The notes below the pieces were generated by a model that ran no database searches, was not told the DNA's origin, and saw only the letters and a list, made by a program, of their open reading frames with translations. The translations under genes and the position numbers were made by a program. Shown here in pieces: positions 54,641 through 64,000 of a stretch of DNA of 64,000 nucleotides. Position 1 is the first letter of the stretch, and the number at the start of each line of letters is the position of its first letter. This DNA comes from Isoetes taiwanensis (lineage: Eukaryota > Streptophyta > Lycopodiopsida > Isoetales > Isoetaceae): NCBI GenBank assembly GCA_021234155.1, contig JAJEKV010000160.1, positions 1 to 64,000 on the forward strand, read 5' to 3'.

Positions 54641-57034
54641 AATAAAGAGTTAGCTATACAAAAATTATCTGCAATACACGCCAAGCGTGTTTTGCACGTT
54701 ATAAGTATTTTATATATCGTGCCTAGCGTGAATTACATTTCATCATCAGAGCCTTTGTGGTCATCCCTAGCAGTCATAGCATTTACTTCACTCATCAAAT
54801 GCTTACTTTCAGAAGCATCAACTCCACGGTTTAGTTCGGACACGTTTTCTTCTACGAAAGCTATCTCAGGGTTTTGTTTCCTAATCTCAGCGGTTGAATC
54901 TAGCTTGCATGATTATCCTGGCTTGTATCAGGAACTACCATAGTCGAAGTGACTGTACCCCGAAGTGTAACATTACCAGTTGGAATATTACCAAGCATAG
55001 ACTCTATATTTTGCTCCATGAACTCACGTTCCCGCGCTAGCATTGCGGCCTTCTCCTTGGGGGTTGCATTGCTTTTTGAACATTCTGGAGTTGTTCTTGG
55101 AGGCGATTGTGAAAGAGGAGTCTGCTTCGCCCCATTGTAAGGTATCAAAGCAAACGGGTTTTTATCTTTGACAGGACCCCAATCAGCAGTGGCTAGTACC
55201 TTTTCGAGAAACACTTCAAGAAAATCCTTGGACTAGTTATCATTGGCGAAACTTAGACATCTTCTTGATGTCTTTAGGGCTTCTCTACTAATGTACTCTC
55301 CAACATGAAGCTCACAGCAAGTGATATCAAGTGGTGCAAAAGCCAACCCATGTTTATTCAAGGGCCCCTTCTCTTTTATCAGCAATTCTAGAGTGATGTC
55401 CTTCCGGTAAAGGTCAAGAACATCAAATTCCTGGCATTCATTCACATCATCCTCATCATCTGCTTTGTAGAACACATTTTTCAAGCTGGGTTCATCCAAA
55501 AGAAAACACTACCATGCACCTTTATCTGATGCCCCTTTGCTCTTAGCTTCCTCATAATCATCATCTGGCACAAGGGATATCATTATGAAGATTATACAGG
55601 AGCTTTTAAACTGCATCTTCAAATCAGTATCCTTTGTCTCAAAGAGTAGAGAACCTTCCCTAACGACCTTTAGGCATTCCAAGTCGTATGAAGCCACTAA
55701 AGCATGCATATGAGGCTCTTCTGGAGGGCATATGATGACAATAGTAAAGAGCTTCTCAGTCGTTAAGCCTATGCAGCTAGTAAAAAAACTATTCTACTCT
55801 TTTTTAGTCATCCCATTCTCTCCTTTTGCAGTCCTGCTATCCAATACAAACAGAGAAATATTACGAGGGCCTATTGTTGTATCGGGTAGAGACCCTTATA
55901 TCCAGTAGCGACCAGGTATTGGAGTGCAGGTAAATCACCACCAACATCTTTCATGATGGCAATCTTTATTCTCATCTCAACCATCACCTTATCTGATAGT
56001 TTTGTAGTATCCTGTTGGTTCTTTGATTTCCTGTTTTTCAGAAAGTCCTTGGACCAGAAGACATATTTTTTAATGTCATTAGTAGATACGCCATATAGCA
56101 GGCCGAGTTCAGACAATGGTACATCACCAGATATCTTCTGAAGTTCTTGCCCAACTGCTACCTTCATAATTCGCATGTCCTTTATATGAGTGCCACATTC
56201 AACGAAGGACATTTTGTCCTTAACTGAAGAACCCTTCTTGTACATAACTTCTTTGTTTATGCATTAATCTAACAGCCAAATGACCTCATCTTGAAAGCCC
56301 TGTACTTTTCTCATTTCAGTGGTCTTCAAATCAAATATAGAAGTATCTTGAGGAGGCACTCTTCCCATTGCATCTGTAGCTGTTTCTGAGCATAAGCATC
56401 CCAGAACTCGTTCTACTTCGCCCAGACTTCGTCCTTAGTGAAGATGATCATGTAGGCATCTGTAGGGCCTCTGGAAGATGCTTTAGAAGTCTCTCCAGCT
56501 TCCTCCCCACTTTTTTTTCCTAACTTTCTGGGCCTTGGTTTCTTATCTTGGATGATAGTCTGGGTCAAGGTCTTTTCCAATGCCTTACACTCCTCAGACT
56601 TTGTTCCTCCCTGTTTTGTTTGCAGCGGTCTTCCATATTCTATCCATTACTAGCAGGCATGATAGAGTTGTTCCACATAAGGGCTGCACAAATAAGAAAA
56701 TCATATCAGCCAAAACACGCAGGGCAGACAAAAATATACCGCTTTTAGATCAAGCCAACAGGATAAACAAGAAAGGACAAAGCTGGGTGTGCCCAAATCG
56801 CGTTTGGCATGTATTCAGCTGGCAATTCACGCGTTGCCAGCATTTTTACGTGCCTGACCTAGTCTATTGCTGTTATTCCTACTTGATCTATCTAAATGCC
56901 ACCTAATATACTAACCTTTTATAAAGGAAGACTTCGTCCATTTCGTTTAATATTGCACTAATCTCTGCGAGGTCCTCTGCAGGCGTATGGGGCTTAGAAA
57001 CCGACACCTCATGTGGGTGTAATGAAGCAGATAT

Positions 57035-57860
57035 ATGATTTGTCCTATTTGCTTAGCATGGTTGGAGAGGGATCGTTGTGCTCCAATAGAGTTGTCCGTC
57101 AATAATAAGAAAGCATACATTTGGGTTCTCCACTGTAAGCTCCTCCAGCATTGTCCACTGAAGTGGAGCATCATTTTTCTTATCCCAAGGAAGCACGTCT
57201 GCTGGCATGGGGACTTGGCCTGGATTTCTCACCATCGCCCTCAAGATTTCTCTTGCATGCTCAGGGTCATACCTCCTGCTAACAAATGTCGACTTATACG
57301 ATCTCACCAGGTGGTCAACATAGATGGGATGTGTAAAAGATTGGCCAAGTGGGTAGTTGTCTGCATACTTGACTAGCCTACTCATTGCTTCCAGCTGCAA
57401 ATTTTTTTTGGACTCATTTTCTGCTAGTATGCCATCAACTGCTGCAATTGGGATGTCCTTTCCTAAGTCTAGCAATCTTCGTACATCCCTGATATCATTT
57501 TGATGTTTCAAGTCTTCCAGGTAGTAGCTTGGAGAAGGTCCTCGCAAAGCTCTCCTCACTGCAGGCACCCCACCTTCACTTATAGACACTAGAGTGAGAG
57601 CAGTATTTTGAGGCCATCCATACTTGAAACATGACTCAACACTCACATCCTTCTTCATCAGACCCTCTTTAAAACCTCCACTAGGAGTTGACAATATATG
57701 TCATCCTGCTCCTCATAAGTGATAAGAATACCTTGTTTCTTCATGAGATCGGTCTCTTTTTTCCTGGAGTGTGACACAAGATCCACCTTACCATTTGTTT
57801 TACCTACCTCAACATATTTCACTCCGCACTGTGATCCATCTTCTCCTCGGGGCATCGAGA
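57035..57860 (-). pseudogene. ParB-like segment of the large gene
   Basis: The 214-residue frame ends with RRYDPEHAREILRAMVRNPG, a Pro-rich turn, ENPNVCFLIIDGQ and, after a one-base frame change at ~57095, SIGAQRSLSNHAKQIGQ. 'IDGQ(H)Sxx A' after a strand, preceded by a segment in which a helix with REI..AM...G is followed by a Pro, is the pattern of ParB/sulfiredoxin-fold nucleases and NTPases (VDGxHRxxAA). The N-terminal part (MKKDVSVESCFKYGWPQNTA) is of unknown type. The family usually binds or nicks DNA; activity of this copy is not expected. Confidence 0.5.
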
Positions 57861-58039
57861 ATTTGTGTCTGCTCTGATAATGGATCAGCTATCATCCATC
57901 GACAACGGATAGGGTACTGTATCCTCGTTAAGCTTTCCCTTCTTCTGTGAGCTTGAGGTCGCAGGAACATCTTCCGAGCCTCTTGTTTTCTTAGGAAGAG
58001 GTGTCGCAACTACCAACCAGTTTTTCCTCTTCTTCCCTA

Positions 58040-59340
58040 CAAAGAGAGTGCAATACACGATTTTGAGTTGTCTACCCAACATCAAGATGAAACCTAAAAC
58101 ATCAGCTAAACCATTCCAGACAGACTAAACTGTAAAGAATGGCATACAGTGGTCAATTACAGACAGATTAACAGGTAGGACAAAAAAGCAAAGGCTGAAT
58201 AATCACTCACAGGCAGGACAATTAAACACGGGTAGAATAATTTACTCACTGCCAGACAAATTATAGACAGAACAGTTAATCATGGGCAGGACAATTAAAC
58301 ACAGGAAGGACAAAGAAGGAGGTGGTTGTGAAGGAAAGGACCCGATTTGTTAGGACATGGATAAAATAGGATGATGCTTCTTAATTTCAGCAGAGCAGGG
58401 GCGGGCCTTCTGAGGTAGGCATGAGGAGAAGCAGGGAGTTTGGGTGTGTCGAAGCAGAGGTTCTGGTAATGGGCGTTATGATCTGCTACCATCTGTTCTG
58501 GTAAGACTTTCTGCTGCGCCCTTTCATGGGAGAGAGTTTCTGATACCAGTATGATTTATGGGGCGTGCAAGGTGGGAAAGGAATTGGGCCTGTGTGCCCT
58601 TTTTGTTATGTTTGTTAGCCTGTTGTTGGTGAATCTGGCCATGGCAGAGATTTGCTGATACTCAGAGCTTCTGAGTGTGAAGAGAGCTCTGTTGTTTCAG
58701 ATGCCCACAAATTGTGAAGGAGAAGGATTCGATTGTCACCGATCCTGCTTTTGTTATCCAACAGAGGTATTGTTGCAAAACCCGACCATGGCAGACATTT
58801 GCTGATACCCAAAAGCTGTGGGTTCTGTTGTTTTGTTTGTTGCCCTCTTGTTTGAGAGCCCGATGAGGCCAGATAGTTTATGATAGCCACAGATGCGAAT
58901 CCAAGCAGATTCGAGGGGCTGAGCAGAGGGAGAGCAAGGCCTGTTCACTTCTTTAATCATTTGTATGGCGTGGGGATCCTTCGTGCAAATCATTCCGTCG
59001 GCCAGATGCTTCCTGCACAGTTTGGATGCACATCGTTAGCCTGTTTTTTCTGCCGTTAATTTTTTTGCAATGGCCCAGTTTGAAACCATGTGTTGGTCTG
59101 TGCATATTTTGTGAGTATATATTAATAAAAATGCCTTTTTCTCATATTGGCAATTTGGACCTTAGGATTTGGCTTTCGCTGGCCATCCGTGGGGCACAAT
59201 GTATGGAATATACTCCCAATCCATGGCCGGGAGCAAACGAAATATAATAGGTATCTTGGCTGCCTCAAATTCCACAATTGATACTCCGCGGAAAGGTCTT
59301 AAATGAGAACAGTTTCTCTAATGAACGGAGATCGGCTTTA
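58040..59340. other. Intergenic with small repeats, PPR gene promoter side
   Basis: At 58150-58320 the words GGCAGGACAATTAAACAC and close variants repeat four to five times. At 58636 and 58785 a CCATGGCAGA-ATTTGCTGATAC block is repeated ~148 bp apart. No gene seen. The last few hundred bases must hold the promoter of the PPR gene; a TATATATTAATAAA box-like string lies at ~59115, too far to assign safely. Confidence 0.5.
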
Positions 59341-59350
59341 GGGTTCCGGA

Positions 59351-61397
59351 ATGAAGTCTCTGGGCCGCAGCATGTCTCATGCTTCCAGGACTGTCCTTAA
59401 TAGTGAGTCAATCAGGCACGAGACCTTAGAATCACGAGGCTTGTATTTTGATCATAATCTTTCATTTCCATTTCTGACCTTAGTTTCAGCAGGCGGTTTT
59501 ATAATGACAGAGATCAAGGATGGTTTGGTACAGCATTCAAATCCGCCAGACATAACCGGCAACAAGGAACTCCTGCAGTCGGAGGCCTTGTTTATCACCC
59601 CGCGGAGCTGCAAAATTCGCAACTATTTTCAAACTGCAAACTGGGATATTTATCAAGGAGTATTTTTTCAGCATCTGAAGTACCTAGTAGATTTTTGGGA
59701 ATGTTGGCCTCCAAAGCGGGCACTGATAACAGTTCTTCAGAGTCAGACTGGGATGAAACAGAACCAGGAGGCAAAACATTAGAAGCAGATGACATTTCAT
59801 TGACTACATACTATTTGCTAAGGACACTGCAAGAAAGTAGACGGGGGGATGATGTTGTTGCTATTGTCAAAAAATGGATTTCTGAGGGCCATCCGCATAC
59901 AAAGAATACCTTTGTGTGTGCGGTGACAAGATTACGATGGCTCTCCAGATACAAGGATGCCCTTCAGGTATTAGCATTCTCATTATATTATGCATACAAT
60001 AGCATATGTAGCCGACGTATTGTATAAGCTGAAGAAGTATTGCATGTTTCAGGAGTATTTCATTCAGTGCACATGTGGTCCTCTATTACCATGAGCTAAT
60101 ACCCATTGCTGCACTCGCTTTCCAGGTTTCAGAATTGTTGATGACAATGTATTGTGGTGAGCTTGAGCTTATGGATTATGTGACACGCTTAGATTTAATT
60201 GCAAAGGTTCAAGGAACAAAGGCAGCTGAAGTTTTCTTCTCAACTATGCCCGCCTATCATCAATGTTCAGATGTGGCAAATAGGACGCTTCTTCAAAATT
60301 ACGTCAATAAAGGTTGTGTGTTTCTGGCAACTGCACAGATGAAGAGGATGAAAACTTTGGGTCTCTTGAATTCGCCGTTCCCATATAATCAGATGATGTT
60401 GCTGTACAAAGCAAAACATAAGCTGGATAGGGTTCCAGGCCTTCTTGATGATATGAAAGAGTTGGATATTTTACCTGACATGGAAACATATAAAATACTT
60501 ATGGATATTCACATACAAAATAAAGACGTGGATTCAATGGATAAGCTTTTAAATGAAATTGTATTTACTGTGGGCATAAAACCTGATTCGGGCCTGCTGT
60601 GCACACTAGCAGAAGGGTACATGTCAGCTGGGTCAATCGAGAAGGCAAAGGACATCATGATGGACATTATAAATGATGAAGAGTTTCGGAGGGTTCGAAA
60701 GTCACATGATACTCTAATTAAGCTCTTTTCGCAGCTTGGAAAAGCAAAACAAGTAGAGAAAATCTGGGCTTTGAGAAAAAAGTTTGCTGTAATTAGCAAT
60801 GACAGTTATACATGTGTGATAGATGCATTTGGAAGACTTGGTGCTATTGACAAAGCAGAGTATGCTTTTGAGGAGTTAGCAAACAGCAGGGCAGTTAAGG
60901 CAAAACACTTCAATTATCTCCTTCATGTTTATGCAGAAAATGGTGATATGCGCCAGGCAGAAAATTTGGTTTCTAAGATGTTAGAAAGGGGTTGTAAGCC
61001 AAATGGAAAGACTTACCATTACCTTGTTATGGGCTATCTGAAAAGAAACAGCTTAGAGAAGGCCATGAAAGCTTTGAAACAAGCCCGTCTATATTCCGGA
61101 TACAAAGATGCAAGGCCTTGTTTTGAAACTATGCTCTTGGTTCTGGAAGTTCATGCTGAAAGAGGAGATGTCATGCATGCGGAAGATTTATTTCAAGATA
61201 TGAAATTGTTGAATTACACTCAAAGTGTCGAAGCTTATAACGCACTCTTGAAAGCTTATGTGAAGGCTGGTAAGCATGCTTATAATTTTCTTCAACGGTT
61301 AGCTGCAGATAAAGTCAAGCCTAACGAAGAAACCATCAGGCTGCTGGAGCAAATGAAGCCTGTCCTTTATGCCACGGATATTATTTCGTCCTTATAG
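59351..61397 (+). CDS. P-class pentatricopeptide repeat protein, organelle-targeted
   Basis: Probable exons are 59351-59402 (MKSLGRSMSHASRTVLN, a basic Ser-rich presequence), 59490-59967 and 60126-61397. The second holds a transit-like region (LGYLSRSIFSASEVPSRFLG), an acidic stretch (SESDWDETEPGG) and DALQ at a CAG/GTATTA donor. The third starts VSELLMTMYCGELE and encodes about ten PPR motifs, for example YKILMDIHIQNKDVDSM, YNALLKAYVKAG and YLVMGYLKRNSLEKAM. The second-third junction is phase 0 on both sides. The first junction is off by one base: either the first donor differs or one base is missing. No E, DYW or SMR domain is present. Order and N-terminal acidic patch resemble mitochondrial PPR proteins of the At1g80270 group, which bind organellar RNA. 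The large exon is intact. Confidence 0.88.
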
Positions 61398-61399
61398 GA

Positions 61400-62600
61400 A
61401 TGGAACACATGTCAAATAATGCACATGCATATACGATAGGAAAAGACATACGAGTACATGTTTTATGGAAACAGCACAATGTGCCCATATGATGGCTTGG
61501 GTTTATGCTGGGTTCACATGGGTGAACAGATTGGGCGCTGCTGAGAAGCGGCTGTTCAGAGCTGCTGAACAAAAAATTTCAGCCCGTTCAATAGTTCAGC
61601 CTTCGCAAGGTTTATTATGCGAAACTGGGGCAGCACTGACATCTTGCCGCGGTGCTGATTTTGCTGGAAGTAAGCCATGGCGTATTTCTACACCATGTGA
61701 ACTGGCCATTGGATACCCATGCCAATAAAAAATTGTACAAGCAAGAGTACTCATGTGGGACATGGGAAGTTTTTTTGCCCTGTGCTGAAAAGCAGCAGAG
61801 GCTATTTTCAGCTGCTGTTTGTTTTCCTCCCTGCAACGCGCCATGGATGGCGCGACAGCTGAAGCTCTTAAACAGGGCTGAGATTTTCATTTTCAGCACT
61901 GGGTCAGCCAGTTTTCAGCTGGCCCATCGATACTTGTCCATGTAAGTCGCCCATAACTGATTATAAGTTTAGTGCTTGTGAATGTGCAACTGAATGAGCT
62001 TGAGAGCGGAGAGTTGCTGCGAAACAACTCACAGATGCACTATACTGGAATTGTATCTTACTTAAGGCACTGACATCTGACTATTAAAAGTTCTATAGGA
62101 ACATGTAGATTAGAAAGAACTCGAAGAACTTAGAAAATTGCAGCGTGATATTTTTCGAGTATTGATATAATGTTAACCGTGGAATGTAACCTGTTCTCCA
62201 TTCAGAGTTTTAAGGTAAACTGTTCCTCATTCATAGGTTTTTACTTATGTTGCTACAGCTGTTATATGAAAGCAACCATTGGGATTAGTAATCTGAGTCA
62301 GCAATATAGATACATGGAATTTAGCAAGACTGGTACAACTCCGCATGGCTGTTTCTTGTTCCTCCCTGATGTGGTATGGCACTGCTCCTCTAACTTATGC
62401 TGTTGCTGTTCTAGAAAGAGGATGGGAAGAAGTAAGAATTTTGTAGCCAGGAAAAGGTGAAAGTGATAAAGTTTTTCCAGGGCAGCAGACCCAAGGTTAA
62501 GGGAGGTTTTATTGCTAAAACTTGCTAATGTAGGGATTTTTTTGTTTCTTTGAGCTCGGGGTATAGGGTCTTTTCTTTGCTTCAAATGCAAAAAAACTAG
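61400..62600. other. Downstream of PPR, no gene recognised
   Basis: Repeated AGCTGCTGAAC / TTTTCAGCTGCTG / TTTTCAGCTGG words in both orientations at 61540-61925 could form weak hairpins. The remaining sequence is AT-rich with no supported feature. Confidence 0.5.
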
Positions 62601-62629
62601 CAAACAGGTATATGCAAATAGATGGAAGA

Positions 62630-62767
62630 GGTATGTATGATGCTTGTTCAAATAAGTTCCCATACTTCTTGAAATCGTGGTTTTCATGCTGTAGGGAGGG
62701 TATGTGTGATACTTTTTCAAATAAGTTCCCATACTTCTGGAAATCGGTTTTCATGCTGTAGCGGATA
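62630..62767. repeat. 69 bp tandem duplication
   Basis: TTCAAATAAGTTCCCATACT starts at 62647 and 62716, each followed by GGAAATCG or TGAAATCG and TTTTCATGCTGTAG. Confidence 0.9.
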
Positions 62768-62928
62768 TGCTTTTGTGAAAGGGGCAGAGGATGTGGTGAC
62801 GTTTTCCATTTCTTTTCAATTTGTGGATTGATATCAAGGAACTTTCTTTTTACTAGCTTGTATGAGGTGCTGCCTTGTTTGTTCCATAGATGGCACCGAC
62901 ACTTTTTTTCTTCTACTTCTCTTTGCAG

Positions 62929-63250
62929 GTCCGCCATGACTATTTGGGAGGTGTCGTTTGGCGAGCTCTTCAATATTGCAGGTACATATTTTTTTGGCCC
63001 TTTGGCAATTTGGGGGGCACGGGGACGAGCATGGAATGCTGTGATTGTATGTGTCTTTCTAATTTACGTTTCAATTTGGTACCTTCGTGGAATTGACCAG
63101 GTTCAAATAGGAAACCATGATGGACAGGTTCAAATAGGAAACCATGATGTATTTATTACATTTATATTTTTTTAGGTCTAAGGAGTTCTTTTATGCTCTT
63201 TGGTATTCTGGATTTAGTTTTTTGATCGATGGCGGCTTTATTGATCCCAG
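62929..63250 (+). CDS. Two exons of an unrecognised gene
   Basis: Exon 62929-62981 follows a long pyrimidine tract and TTTGCAG and encodes VRHDYLGGVVWRALQYC before GTACAT. Exon 63176-63250 follows TTTTTTTAG and encodes SKEFFYALWYSGFSFLIDGG before GTATTC. The first exon ends with two bases (AG) and the second begins with G, restoring Arg and keeping one frame. Amino-acid content is protein-like in both. The gene would continue beyond 63250 and probably begin upstream of 62900; neither side is recognised. The 27 bp direct duplication at 63100-63153 lies in the intron. Family unknown. Confidence 0.4.
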
Positions 63251-63259
63251 GTATTCAGC

Positions 63260-64000
63260 ACTCATATTCACCCATAAAGAAAAAACAAAGTTTGAAGCTT
63301 GTCCTGAAAGATTTAAGTTGCTTTGAAGGATAGGGACATATCCTTATTAAGAGTTTTAGGTTATATTTATTTTGGTAGAACTGGTAGTAGAACCTTGTCA
63401 AATGTAGATTTGATAGACTGAGCTGGCTTTGGAGTCTTGAAGTGTCTTAAAGAATAATTTTGTTAAATCTGGAGGCATGATCCATTGGCACATGTATAAT
63501 ATTTTGTTGAGGATTGCCATAAGATCATAAAAGAGTACTCAACTTCAAAGAGAATACCGAGTCAGGATATACTTGAAGAACGAAATGAATTTTCATATCA
63601 AATAGTAATCACACAAACAGGGAAAAGAGTGATCAGAAACTGTCCATGGTTCATCCTGAAAAACAAGATATATTTGCTACGATCGTGCCCCCAAGAGATG
63701 AAAAATAATCCGTATATAGTACTGCATCTGCGGAAAAAAGTATATGTAAGGGGAGAAATTATAATCACGTGGTGAGAGTTGTGCATGCTTTGAGATTGGA
63801 AACAACAGTGTAACAAAGACCATGTAGCATATGCTTGATGAGAAACTGCCTCACATTTGGGGGGCAATGTTGGCGCTAAAATAAAGAGAGCAAAGAAAAA
63901 CTTCATCCGACCTTTGCTCTATGGAGTATTCCATCCAATATCCTATATGGAGCAACTGCAGTCAGTCACCCCAGAATCAAGATGGGGTTAAACCTGAATT
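63260..64000. other. No feature recognised
   Basis: AT-rich sequence to the window edge. It could be an intron of the gene whose exons lie at 62.9-63.25 kb. Confidence 0.5.

Larger units (their letters stand above)
54243..58036 (-). pseudogene. Large decayed multidomain gene: ParB-like, possible methyltransferase remnant, FCP1/NIF phosphatase-like
   Basis: The minus strand keeps coding-like sequence over ~3.8 kb. From 5': a basic nuclear-localisation-like start (KKRKNWLVV, LPKKTRGSED) after an AG acceptor at ~58037; a ParB-like segment (57700-57035); a Lys-rich linker (56540-56400, QDKKPRPRKLGKKSGEEAG); a helical segment (56245-55873); a long segment continuing in one frame from ~55870 to 54903 across TAG stops; and an FCP1/NIF segment (54640-54243). 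In-frame TAG codons lie at 56415-56413, 55796-55794, 55511-55509, 55235-55233 and 54503-54501; one TAA (~56265) and a few frameshifts also occur. The middle segment (GPRNISLFVLD, then GLTTEKLFTIVII) has the alternating strand pattern of a Rossmann-fold methyltransferase, but the expected DPPY-type motif is not present, so that part is speculative. Function cannot be assigned. Confidence 0.6.

Noticed and set aside
57053-57376. Plus-strand frame of 113 codons at 57035-57376
   Set aside because: It is antisense to the ParB-like segment, which has recognisable motifs.
61465-61945. Plus- and minus-strand frames of 82-97 codons downstream of the PPR gene
   Set aside because: Overlapping frames in both directions arise from AGCTGCTGAAC-type repeats; no conserved motif.

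Overview
The window looks like nuclear DNA of a seed plant. Long intergenic stretches, intron-split genes with GT/AG borders, plant-specific families (P-class PPR, DUF1645, DOMON of the cytochrome b561 type, GH17, LRR receptor fragments), TTTAGGG-type telomeric motifs and many decayed transposons all point that way. The low gene density and the transposase-like family near 21 kb suggest a large repeat-rich genome, perhaps a gymnosperm, but this cannot be proved from the sequence alone.

Layout. 1-5.9 kb: a GC-rich tandem array, about 5.3 copies of a ~1.1 kb unit, followed by a diverged half unit to 6.6 kb. 6.6-15.9 kb: a mosaic of decayed mobile DNA. It holds a ~750 bp polypyrimidine tract, four ~105 bp tRNA-like repeats, a 1.74 kb retroposon with poly(A) and a 14 bp target-site duplication, a perfect 20 bp hairpin made of telobox-like sequence, and GC-rich GCGTCG segments at both ends. 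15.9-24.7 kb: a Cys-rich hypothetical ORF, several local duplications, and pseudogene remnants of an LRR receptor kinase, a DDE/RNase-H-like transposase, a GH17 beta-1,3-glucanase and an unrecognised gene. 24.9-29.6 kb: a unit bounded by ~48 bp inverted repeats that carries a multi-exon gene with RING-like, coiled-coil and Ulp1/SENP (C48) protease parts. 30-31.5 kb: four exons of a RumA/TRM2-type uracil-5 RNA methyltransferase whose C-terminal half is absent. 34.1 kb: an intact first exon for a secreted DOMON haem protein. 35.2-42 kb: a five-member array of genes encoding Arg/Glu-rich proteins, with one member enclosed in an inverted repeat.

43.7-44.9 kb: an intact DUF1645 gene with its own TATA box. 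45-54 kb: mostly intergenic, with a zinc-knuckle fragment, a Ty3/gypsy gag fragment and a short interstitial telomere motif. 54.2-58.0 kb: a long decayed minus-strand gene combining a ParB-like segment, a region that may descend from a DNA methyltransferase, and an FCP1/NIF-type phosphatase segment. At least five of its in-frame stops are TAG. 59.35-61.4 kb: a well preserved organellar PPR gene. 62.9-63.3 kb: two phase-compatible exons of a gene I do not recognise.

The best preserved genes are DUF1645, PPR and the DOMON exon. Most other coding regions carry one-base frameshifts, often in homopolymers, so either decay or consensus error in a long-read assembly must be considered. No operon-like cooperation is implied. 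The most unusual items are the ParB/phosphatase gene, the inverted-repeat-bounded Ulp1 unit with a duplicated 30-nt microexon, and the Arg/Glu-rich array.
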